This document shows positions 54,270 to 64,000 of a DNA stretch of 64,000 nucleotides, piece after piece. Under the pieces are notes generated by a model. That model had not been told where the DNA came from, searched no databases, and saw only the letters and a program-made list of their open reading frames with translations. The translations under genes were made by a program, and so were the position numbers. Source of the stretch: Neoarius graeffei (lineage: Eukaryota > Chordata > Actinopteri > Siluriformes > Ariidae); the NCBI RefSeq assembly GCF_027579695.1, contig NC_083569.1, forward strand, positions 68,966,649 to 69,030,648, written 5' to 3'. The number at the start of each line of letters is the position of its first letter. The stretch's first letter is position 1.

Positions 54270-54649
54270 CTAGACTGGGTGATCATTTTATACAACCAAA
54301 GAAAGCGGCATGTGATGTACTTCTGTTGATTCGTCATATCTAAATCAAGAACGTTGCCTACTCTTAAATATAGCTTCCAAAATTAACACCCAAATAACTG
54401 CAAATGGGTTTAAAATCATTGGGGTTTTTTGACCGACAGGCCAGACATTAAAACCTGAGTGAATTTGAGAACGTTGGTGTGAAGTGTGATTTATTTTTTT
54501 TTCCCTCTAAATACAAGGAAAAGTTAATTGTCATTTAAAAAGCATAACTGAATAGTATATGTAGATACACTGAAGCGCTGCCTAACTTGCTGACTGTGGT
54601 CGATGCTATAAACAGAGGCACTCTCTGACCTTCTACATGCGCAGCTTTC

Positions 54650-55420
54650 ACCTCCAATTGCTTACTTGCTTAAGCCTGTGGTTCCAAAGAAGAACGTCGG
54701 CCACTGACAATCCTCTTCCACTCTGTCTTTTTCTGTGCTTCTTTCTCCAGCTGCTTCCGGGTGTAGCCAGCTGTCTGGATCTCTGCCGTTGTGTTCCGTC
54801 TCCAGGTATTCTGGGGTGACCTCTCTTTTCTTTTCTGGTGCTTCCACTGTAACGCCTGTCTTGTGATGTAGTTCCTAGGTTTCTGTAGGGTTTGGCCAAT
54901 CCACCCCCATTTTCTTCACTGTATTTGGGTTACCATGGGCGTTTCTTTTGTTCTTGTCAGCAACTCTTCATTGGTAAACTCTTCTGGCCGCCATATCCTT
55001 AGGATCCTGCATGGGCATCGGTTGACAAAAGCCTGGATTTTCTTCAGGAGTGTTTTTGTTGTTCGCCAAGTTTCTGCCCCATACAACAAAACTGATTTCA
55101 CGTTTGAATTGAAGATCCGCAATGTAGTGGGAGGTCGAGATGTTGGAAGCGTGCCTTCTAGATGTTACCCAGCATTCCAAAAGCTGTCCTGGCTTTTCCC
55201 ATTCTGGCTCTTACATTCTTTCCTGTTCTATGATGCTGCCAAGGTAGGTGAAATCTTCGACTTCCTGGATGACGTTTCCTTTTCTCTTCACCGGCTCTCT
55301 CTTGTTGGCATTAGCTATCAGCACCTTGGTTTTGTTGATGCTGATGTGTAGTCCAGTTGATGTGGCATATCCATCCAGTAGATCTACCTTGTCTTGCATC
55401 TGTTTTCACCTCCAAGCACA
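54650..55420 (-). pseudogene. LINE reverse-transcriptase C-terminal region, frameshifted
   Basis: Three minus-strand frames follow one another. The first (55399-55211) reads LDGYATSTGLHISINKTKVL and VEDFTYLGSIIEQ, the D-E motif region. The second (55122-54916) reads FNSNVKSVLLYGAETWRTTK and VNRCPCRILRIW. The third (54899-54648) reads QSGRGLSVADVLLWNHR. This order (INKTK / YLGS / LLYGAETWR / RWR-end) is that of the C-terminal part of RTE/CR1-like LINEs. Indels separate the frames and no catalytic FADD box lies inside. It is an old 5'-truncated copy. Confidence 0.7.
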
Positions 55421-55479
55421 TAACCATCTGAGCCCAGGTCTGCTGCTGGGTTGTGGCAGACTGAGTGTATAAAAAGTCA

Positions 55480-56423
55480 GAGGTCTAGTTGTGAAAATGG
55501 TAGAGAGAAGGTTTTACAAGAAGGAGAACCCAGACATGTCTGAGGATGGGGTGAGTTGATTTAATGGTCATTTTTATCCTCTGTTGGCCAAAAGGCACGA
55601 AGGGAGGTTATGTCGTGGTGATATCCGTCCATCTGTCTGTCCGTCCGTCCCGGGAAGGGTGCTCACCTTCTGAAATCAACTCCTCTCACAATTTTTGGAA
55701 GAATTTCACAAAACTTGACAGGATTCTTTGTTATATGTCGGTAATATGCATATTGCAGTTTCGTTCAATTCAGTCGCATTTCACCAGAGTCATGGCCCTC
55801 GATTACCAAACTTGTACTTTGACAATTTCATGAGGGTGTATTAAGCACTTATAGCACAGATATAGTTGGCAGCGTGGGATATTGTGTTCTCGGAGCACTC
55901 TTGTTCATAATTGCTTGTGTGCCTGTGTGGTTGATTTACACCTGAAATTCATGAGAACTATAAAAGAGCAAAGCCAAATACAACATTCAGATTATGTCCT
56001 TTTATTATATGGCACGAGCTACTTCCGGTAAAATCGTGCGCTCTGATTGGTTCCTTGGCGGGCAGGATTTTCCCGTAATGCCCATGGGCGATTACAGACT
56101 TTTTTTTCTTTCCAAGGCTTTCAATGTTGTAGAAAAACAAAACAACAAAAAAGATGAAATGGAAACCAAAATGGAATGAAAAATGGCCGAAAGACAAACA
56201 CAAGTCACAGAGTTATTCAAGAAATGAGCAATGAAGAGCATTCAGAAACCGCTAACAGAAATTCAGTTTTGAAACCGCTAGCCGTTTTATTCTGCATGCG
56301 TGACTCAACTACGTCACAAATATGACGTGACTGAAAGCACCGTCACACCTTATTATAATGACCGTCTATTTTAATCTTAGAATTATAAAAGCCATATAAT
56401 AAATTCCTTATTAACCTCGCTTG
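55480..56423. other. unassigned
   Basis: No gene. A pyrimidine-rich unit gtccatctgtctgtccgtcc is at about 55626. From about 55990 the sequence may already belong to the palindromic element that follows. Confidence 0.3.
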
Positions 56424-56530
56424 CTCGGGCTTTACAGGAAAATATCAGACTTCAGTCTTTTTGTACGGTCTGTAATGTCAAGACCTCGGTCTGATATTTT
56501 CCCGTAAGGACCTCGTGCTCAGTTAATAAG
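56424..56530. repeat. Imperfect palindrome, second
   Basis: The left arm ttattaacctcgcttgctcg with aggaaaatatcagac and the right arm complement (ttattaactgagcacgaggt with gggaaaatatcagac) can pair. The layout (arms near a core with gacctcgg words) resembles that at 50197-50313, although the sequences differ. Confidence 0.65.
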
Positions 56531-57078
56531 TAGTTATTAATTAATGCACCTCTTTCTTTTCTTCCAAAGCTTCTAGACAACGGCATAGAGGACCAGAGCA
56601 AGCAGGAAAAAAAAGAGAAGAAGAGCAGACAAATCCTGAAAAAGGAGAGTTGAGGCTTTAAGGCTGCTTTTTTTTTTTTGCTGCTTTTTCACTTTCTCAC
56701 TCTGTGTCCATCTGGCTGCAAGATTGCATCCAAGACTGTTTCATAAGCAGTCATTTTTGCCTGCATGTATTTTGGCTGCCACAGCTTCTGAAATTAACAG
56801 TTTATTTACTTCTTGCTCATGAAAAAGGATAATCTCACAGTTCATCATCATTTCCCCAAGGGGTTGGAGGTTACAAGTTGTCCACTCACTTGCTTTTAAG
56901 ACTCGTAAAGGGAACTCTGTGTTACAAAACATATCTAGAATGTTCTGCGTTAGCCAATGAGGAAGATTCAACTCAAAATGATTTGCGTCTCCAGTTCCTG
57001 CAGCCCAACCTAGTGAAATTTATACTACTTTTTCAAACGAGACAGGTGAGACTTATCACCCGGGATTTTCACCGTACT

Positions 57079-57470
57079 ATGAGTGATGACAACTCGGACT
57101 CTGCCCCCAGCAATGCGCTTAGGGTGGGAGCAGCAGGGCCTGAGGAGGAAGAAGAGGTGGTGCAACAGAGCAGCTCGCCAAGCATGAGTGGCAGCTCCCC
57201 ATCATCAAATCCAGCCAGTGGCCGGACAGGATCGTCTCCGGGAGGCGAGTCAGGACCCGCAGGTTTAGCCAGTGATAACCGGGGGCCGAATTCGGACGAC
57301 ATGGACGCGTTATCGAGTGGCAACGACTCCGGAGAGAGGGAGAGTGAAGGAGGGCTGGAGAGAGAGAACGGCTCCAGGGGACGACAGTCCATGCGAAGTT
57401 ACCAGAGCTCCTCAAGTCATAACGGCAAAGATTCTGGCATGATGATGGAGACCACTGAGAGCAACAAGAG
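57079..57470 (+). CDS. per1: period 1 (per1), first coding exon
   Basis: Encodes residues 1-130 plus two bases of codon 131 of PERIOD1, the negative-limb protein of the circadian oscillator that represses CLOCK:BMAL1 in the nucleus with CRY partners. It starts MSDDNSDSAPSNALRVG at ATG 57079-57081 and is rich in Ser, Gly, Glu and Asp. A serine tract near residues 115-119 (YQSSSSHNGKDSG) leads to NKS. It ends aacaagag|gtgaga. Joining to the next exon gives NKSSNSQSLSPP, the known PER1 N-terminal junction region. The start is chosen because no in-frame ATG gives a better PER-like N-terminus; a plausible acceptor (gagacag|gtgag, about 57045) lies just upstream. Paralogue (per1a or per1b) is undetermined. 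Confidence 0.88.
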
Positions 57471-58241
57471 GTGAGAGAAATGAGGTGAAATGAGCAAGAT
57501 TATAGGGATATAGAACAAAGGAAGGATGTTTGTTTTGTTTTTAGTAGAAAGGCATGTTAAATGGATCTGTAATATCACGCACCCTAGATAGACTTACACT
57601 ACCATTCAAAAGTTTGGGGTCACTTTGAAATGTCCTTATTTTTGAAAGAAAATCACTGTTCTTTTCAATGAAGATCACTTTAAACTAATCAGAAATCCAC
57701 TCTATACATTGCTAATGTGGTAAATGACTATTCTAGCTGCAAATGTCTGGTTTTTGGTGCAATATCTCCATAGGTGTATAGAGGCCCATTTCCAGCAACT
57801 CTCACTCCAGTGTTCTAATGGTACAATGTGTTTGCTCATTGCCTCAGAAGGCTAATGGATGATTAGAAAACCCTTGTACAATCATGTTAGCACCGCTGAA
57901 AACAGTTGAGCTCTTTAGAGAAGCTATAAAACTGACCTTCCTTTGAGCAGATTGAGTTTCTGGAGCATCACATTTGTGGGGTCGATTAAATGCTCAAAAT
58001 GGCCAGAAAAATGTCTTGACTATATTTTCTATTCATTTTACAACTTATGGTGGGAAATAAAAGTGTGACTTTTCATGAAAAACACAAAATTGTCTGGGTG
58101 ACCCCAAACTTTTGAACGGTAGTGTAAGTGCTAATACACTAAGTGTAATATTCATTTTCTCTCAATTCACTGCCTGCCTTCATTTCTCTCTGCTTCTCCA
58201 ACTCCCTTTCTTTCTTTGTTTCTCTTTACTCACCGTCCCAG
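57471..58241 (+). other. per1 intron with Tc1-type MITE
   Basis: Donor gtgaga at 57471 and acceptor ccgtcccag at 58233-58241 define the intron. Most of it is the MITE at 57597-58124. Removing it would leave about 240 bp. Confidence 0.75.
57597..58124. mobile_element. Tc1/mariner-type MITE in per1 intron
   Basis: The ends cactaccattcaaaagtttg and the complement of the right end (cactaccgttcaaaagtttg) are nearly identical inverted repeats continuing as gggtcac. TA flanks both sides (57595-57596 and 58125-58126). It has no transposase. Confidence 0.93.
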
Positions 58242-58495
58242 CTCAAACTCCCAGAGTCTGTCTCCCCCCAGCAGCTCACTGGCATACAGTTTGTTGAGTG
58301 CAAGCTCAGAGCAGGACCCTTCATCCACCAGCGGCTGCAGCAGTGAACAGTCAGCTCGCGTGCAGACGCAGAAGGAGCTGATGAGGGCATTGAAGGAGCT
58401 CAAGATTCGTCTGCCTGCTGAGAAGAAGACCAAAGGACGCTCCAGCACCCTCAGCGCCCTCAAATACGCTCTTAGCTGTGTCAAACAAGTCCAAG
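58242..58495 (+). CDS. per1: per1, second coding exon (nuclear-export-like helix region)
   Basis: Encodes residues 131-215 with one base of codon 216. It reads SSNSQSLSPPSSSLAYSLLS, then a Ser-rich stretch, then VQTQKELMRALKELKIRLP (about 171-189), KKTKGRSSTLSALKYALSCV (about 192-211) and KQVQ. The leucine-spaced LMRALKELKIRLP is the position of the N-terminal nuclear export signal described for PER proteins, and the ALKYAL-CVKQVQ block precedes PAS-A in all PERs. Acceptor is at 58240-58241 and donor ccaag|gtgag at 58496. Phase matches both neighbours exactly. Confidence 0.9.
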
Positions 58496-58619
58496 GTGAG
58501 AGGCCACTGCATTTGTTTGTATGAGTGTGCTCTGTTTTTTCCCCGTTTTTTTGTTAAATGGCAGCTCATTAGGCATACGGAGATTCAGCTATGGAGTTAA
58601 GTGATGATGGTTCACTGGA

Positions 58620-60255
58620 ATAGAGGCTTTGCACCGTCACGTGACCCCCCCCCCACACACACACACCCATAGCAGTGGTAACTAGGGTGCCATGACAGGA
58701 GGCACGCTTGTAGTGCTTCATTCAGACAAGTTAGTTGTTATTGTTCGGTATGGAAAGGTTTCGCCGCGTTTCTGGACGTGCAAATCGTTCTGAACGAAAC
58801 AAAGACATCAGAATTTTTTAATTTACCAACAGTAATTCATCATCGTGGAAAAAACTACAGAGTTTTCTTAACGTAGAAAGGAAAATGGGGGGAAAAAACA
58901 TTCAGCAGGACTTGGTGTCAAACAGAGAGCTCAAAAACCCGATGGTATACTCACTTCATTTCCACGAAGGTAAGAATTCCAAAAAAAAAAAAATTTCACA
59001 GCTGGAGCAAGGTGCTCATTCTTATACAGTGATGTGAACATGAGCATCAACACACTTTCACCGAGACTTAAATTGCATTTACATTCAGGGATCCTTCGGA
59101 GCGCGTTGTGCGTGCATTTGGGACCCAGTCATTATGGGAAACACCTGATGCTGATTTGAGCACAATCAGCACATGTACATGAGGACGCTGTTTTCACGGA
59201 GACTTTGCAAGTATTCTGTCAGGTGTGCAGCGGTAGACGGGTCTAAGTGCAGGAAGAGTGTATTAGCAAGCGTGATATTTACAAAAACAAAATGAAACAA
59301 AGCAGAGTCAGAGACATGGATAGAAACAAACGTGACTGTGATAATGATAATACTTCACAAAGCCTCTGTGTCCTTATGTGCATGTGCTGATTGCACTCAA
59401 ATCAGTATCAGGTATTTCCCATAATGACTGGGTCCCAAGCGCACGCACAACGCGCTCCGAAGGATTCCCGAACGTAAATGCACTTTCTTTAAATCTCGAT
59501 GAAAGTAGCTCTGCAGAGACGCTGTGTTGACACTCACGTTCACGTCACTGTATATGAATGAGCACCTTGCTCCAGTTGTGAATTTTTTTTTTTTTTTAAT
59601 TCATTAGCCTCGGTCACAACTGGCCGTACGTGCTCCTACAGCCGGTCTACATGCAAAAAATGCGAGAAACGCACAGAGGGCGCGCGTGAAACGCATGGAG
59701 GGCGCACATGTGACGTGCTGATTTTCGAGCCGTAGACTGGCCGCAGAGGTTCTTTGTCATGTCAAACAAACTCTACGGGCGCTTACGTTTTTTTCAGGTT
59801 GCAAGACAAACTTACGGCCAACGCGCATGAACAAAAAAAACGCAGCGATTTGGGAAACGCCAAAAATCGCACGGCCAAAAAATCGTACGTCCGGTTGTGA
59901 CCTAGGCTTTACCTTTGTGGAAATGAAGTGAGCATACCATAGGGTTTTTGACCTCTCCATTCAACACCGAGTCCCGCTAAATTTTTTTCCTCCCTCATTT
60001 TCACTTCTACATTTAGAAATTTCTCTCATTTTTTTTCCCCCCCTGCTGATGAATTACTTTTGGCAAATTAAAAATTCCGATGTCTTTGTTTCGTTCAAAA
60101 CGATTTGCACATCCAGAAACGCAGTGAAACCTTCCCATACCTGTCAGTAACAACTAACTCGTCTGAGTGAAGCGCTACAAGCGTACCCCCGGTCATGGCG
60201 GCGTAGTTACCGTTGCTATGGGGGTTACGTGACGGTGCAAAGCCTCTACTGCAGT
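58620..60255. mobile_element. Long inverted-repeat (foldback-like) element in per1 intron
   Basis: The left start tagaggctttgcaccgtcac and the right end gtgacggtgcaaagcctcta are perfect inverted copies. Matching continues inward in several blocks: acgtgcaaatcgttctgaac with gttcaaaacgatttgcacat, ggtatactcacttcatttcc with ggaaatgaagtgagcatacc, and ggtgctcattcttatacagt with actgtatatgaatgagcacc. Arms of 550-650 bp therefore surround a centre at about 59180-59390. The right arm carries an extra insert (59607-59907). No ORF of note. Confidence 0.8.
59607..59907. mobile_element. MITE inserted in the hairpin's right arm
   Basis: The left end gcctcggtcacaactggccg and the complement of the right end (gcctaggtcacaaccggacg) are inverted repeats, each followed by tacg. 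The left hairpin arm lacks this block, so it was added after the hairpin formed. Possible TTA duplication, one base off on the right. Superfamily uncertain. Confidence 0.65.
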
Positions 60256-60343
60256 TTGATTTGAAGGCAGCAGTGGGCTCTAAACATGACAGACTGCCCC
60301 TTTGAAGTGTGTATTCATGTCTTTTGCTTCTTTGTTTTTCCAG

Positions 60344-60465
60344 CCAATCAGGAGTATTATCACCAATGGAATGTTGAAGAGTGTCATGGTTGCAGTCTGG
60401 ATCTTTCCACATTTACCATAGAAGAGCTTGATAACATTACCTCAGAATATACGCTGAAAAACACA
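60344..60465 (+). CDS. per1: per1, third coding exon (pre-PAS-A linker)
   Basis: Encodes ANQEYYHQWNVEECHGCSLD, then LSTFTIEELDNITSEYTLKN and T (residues 216-256). The acceptor is tttttccag at 60343 and the donor is aaaaacaca|gtatg at 60466. Coding ends in phase 0 after codon 256. The block ANQEYY ... FTIEELDNITSEYTLKNTD is the universal PER linker just before the PAS-A domain, so the next exon, beyond the window, should begin with the first PAS-A strand. The Cys-rich EECHGC part is unlike what I expect in mammals and may be fish-specific. Confidence 0.9.
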
Positions 60466-60469
60466 GTAT

Positions 60470-60472
<3 letters not shown>

Positions 60473-60507
<35 letters not shown>
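60473..60507. repeat. (AC)n microsatellite in per1 intron
   Basis: A pure AC run close to the splice donor of the third coding exon. Confidence 0.95.
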
Positions 60508-60515
<8 letters not shown>

Positions 60516-60603
60516 TCAAGTGTTCATACAATATTTTTCTCTTTATCTTCTAGCCCCTTTATCATTCTCTCTTTTCCCCAATTTGGATAATATATTGGCT
60601 TCC

Positions 60604-60608
<5 letters not shown>

Positions 60609-60648
<40 letters not shown>

Positions 60649-60803
60649 GGCTCTAATACCTGTATCTGTTGCAATATCCATTAAAGCCTCTTGTTTACTG
60701 AAGGGTCCTGTTTTTTCATAAAGAGTAGGGTTAGTACATGTGAGACCAGAATGTTCCTCTTCCCTCATGCCTTTTTTTACGCTTTTATCCAAATTCATAC
60801 CTC

Positions 60804-60842
<39 letters not shown>
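60609..60842. repeat. Two (TC)n runs in per1 intron
   Basis: TC runs at about 60609-60649 and 60801-60842. ORFs reading through them on either strand are artefacts. Confidence 0.9.
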
Positions 60843-60844
<2 letters not shown>

Positions 60845-60876
60845 ATCTGCGTTTTGTGCCTCATTTATTAAAAATA

Positions 60877-61367
60877 GTACCAGTGACAAGTTTGGACACA
60901 CACCTTTTAATTCAGTCATTATTTTTATTAATTAAAAGTCACTTCATGTCTTAATGTGATGATGGATGTCGTTTCTCTTGACTTAGTCGAGCAGTTCCTT
61001 GACACAATATGGATTACTGCGGTTGTGGAATAGGGCTGTTTACTGTATGTTTATTATGCACTCATTAACTTTTGACGAGGCACCTGTTAATTGAAAAGCG
61101 TTCCATGTGACTACCTCATGAAGCTGGTTAAGATAACGCCAATAGTGTACAAAACGTCATCAAAGTAAACGGTGACTACTTTCAGAATCTAAATTATGAG
61201 ACATGTTTTTTGTTTTTAACACTTTTTGTTTACCACACAACTCCATATATGTTTCAGATGTTCTTTCATAGTTTTGATGTCTTCAGTGTTGTTCTACAAT
61301 GTAGAAAATAATCAAAATACAGAAACACCTATGAATGAGTAGGGGTGCCCAAACTTTTGACTGGCAC
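60877..61367. mobile_element. Tc1/mariner-type MITE, second, in per1 intron
   Basis: Terminal words accagtgacaagtttggac and the complement of the right end (gccagtcaaaagtttgggc) are inverted. TA is expected at 60875-60876 and 61368-61369. A middle section of AT-rich DNA lies between, with no ORF. Confidence 0.7.
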
Positions 61368-61944
61368 TAATATAAAAATCACACACAGTACCCTGCACAA
61401 TTATTGGCACCCTTTGTAAAGATTAGCAAAAAATCCACCTTTTGGTGAAGTCGCTTCATCACACACTGGAAAAAAAATGAGAAAAATCTGACCTTTAACT
61501 GAAATTTATTCGTAGAAAAACAAATCCCTCTTCAAGAAATAATTTTCATCAAAAACATGTGCCACTATTATTGGCACCCCTGTATTTAATACTCTGTACA
61601 ACCTCCCTTTGCCAGTAAAACAGCACTGAGTCTCCTATAACATTTTATAAGGTCGGAGATGCAGAGCAGGGCATCGGAGACCGTTCCTCTTTACACAATC
61701 TCTCCACATCATCCAGGGTTCTCGGCCCTCTCTTGTGCTCTCTCCTCTTCAGCTCAGCCCACAGGCTTTTAGTGGGGTTCAGGTCAGGGCACTGAGAGGG
61801 CCAGGACAGAAGCTTGATTCTGTGGTCAGCGAACCATTTTTGTGTTGATTTGGACATATGCTTGGATCATTGTCCTGCTGGAAGATCCAGTGACGACCCA
61901 GTTTTAGTTTCCTGCCAGAGGCAGCCAGACTTTGATTTAAAATG

Positions 61945-64000
<2,056 letters not shown>

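Larger units (their letters stand above)
58496..60343 (+). other. per1 intron carrying a giant hairpin element
   Basis: Bounded by gtgag at 58496 and tttttccag at 60335-60343. Nearly all of it is the inverted-repeat element at 58620-60255. Confidence 0.8.

Noticed and set aside
54935-55351. 138-codon plus-strand ORF
   Set aside because: It is antisense to a LINE reverse-transcriptase fragment with clear motifs.
57069-57415. Minus-strand ORFs over the first per1 coding exon
   Set aside because: They are Ser/Pro-rich shadows; the plus strand splices into a PER1 reading frame.
60562-60864. RERERERE-type ORF
   Set aside because: It is the reverse translation of (TC)n microsatellites in a per1 intron.

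Overview
This is nuclear DNA from a ray-finned (teleost) fish. The evidence is a GT-AG-spliced vertebrate clock gene (period 1) at the right end, and a repeat load typical of teleosts: many tRNA-headed SINEs of the V-SINE (DANA/Mermaid) type, several Tc1/mariner elements with TA duplications, L2/Rex1/RTE-like LINEs, and PIF/Harbinger-, hAT- and ISL2EU-like non-autonomous DNA transposons. I cannot name the species from sequence alone. There is no bacterial gene, CRISPR array, rRNA or genuine tRNA gene.

The only host gene I can support is the 5' part of per1 on the + strand. Three coding exons (57079-57470, 58242-58495, 60344-60465) join in frame to give residues 1-256. These hold the Ser-rich N-terminus, the nuclear-export-like helix and the linker before PAS-A. 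The gene continues past the window. A GC-rich, CpG-containing block with two CCAAT boxes, a CACGTG E-box, a CRE and several CACGTT-type E'-boxes lies at about 23.7-24.6 kb and ends in a splice donor. It is the best candidate for the per1 promoter and a leader exon, although the link is inferred. If it is right, per1 intron 1 is about 32 kb and made largely of transposons.

Layout. 1-8 kb: SINEs, a hAT transposase relic and a YqaJ-type (ISL2EU-like) element. 8.07-16.05 kb: a Tc1 element split by a 6.4-kb L2-clade LINE, which is itself hit by a SINE and a PIF/Harbinger-like MITE. 16.1-19.0 kb: a second LINE with a clean internal deletion and a nested DNA transposon carrying a RecQ-helicase-like first exon. 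19.7-20.7 kb: a 5'-truncated LINE. 21.9-23.5 kb: a second Tc1/mariner with an almost intact transposase. 23.7-24.6 kb: the candidate promoter. 24.8-57 kb: dense repeats, including a Tc1 element with an uninterrupted 340-codon transposase whose D153/D244/E279 match Sleeping Beauty numbering, a second YqaJ-type element, and a Harbinger-like element (41.5-46.0 kb) carrying a Rex1-like LINE, a hAT-like MITE and a SINE. 57-64 kb: per1 exons, with introns invaded by a Tc1-type MITE, a 1.6-kb giant hairpin element and a Tc1 relic carrying a retroelement-like insert whose reading frame has a transmembrane segment.

Insertion order can be read from target-site duplications, several of which are perfect. 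TE proteins are mostly broken. The exceptions are the Tc1 transposase at 28179-29201, the near-intact one at 22098-23036, and the 688-codon LINE reverse transcriptase at 43224-45290.
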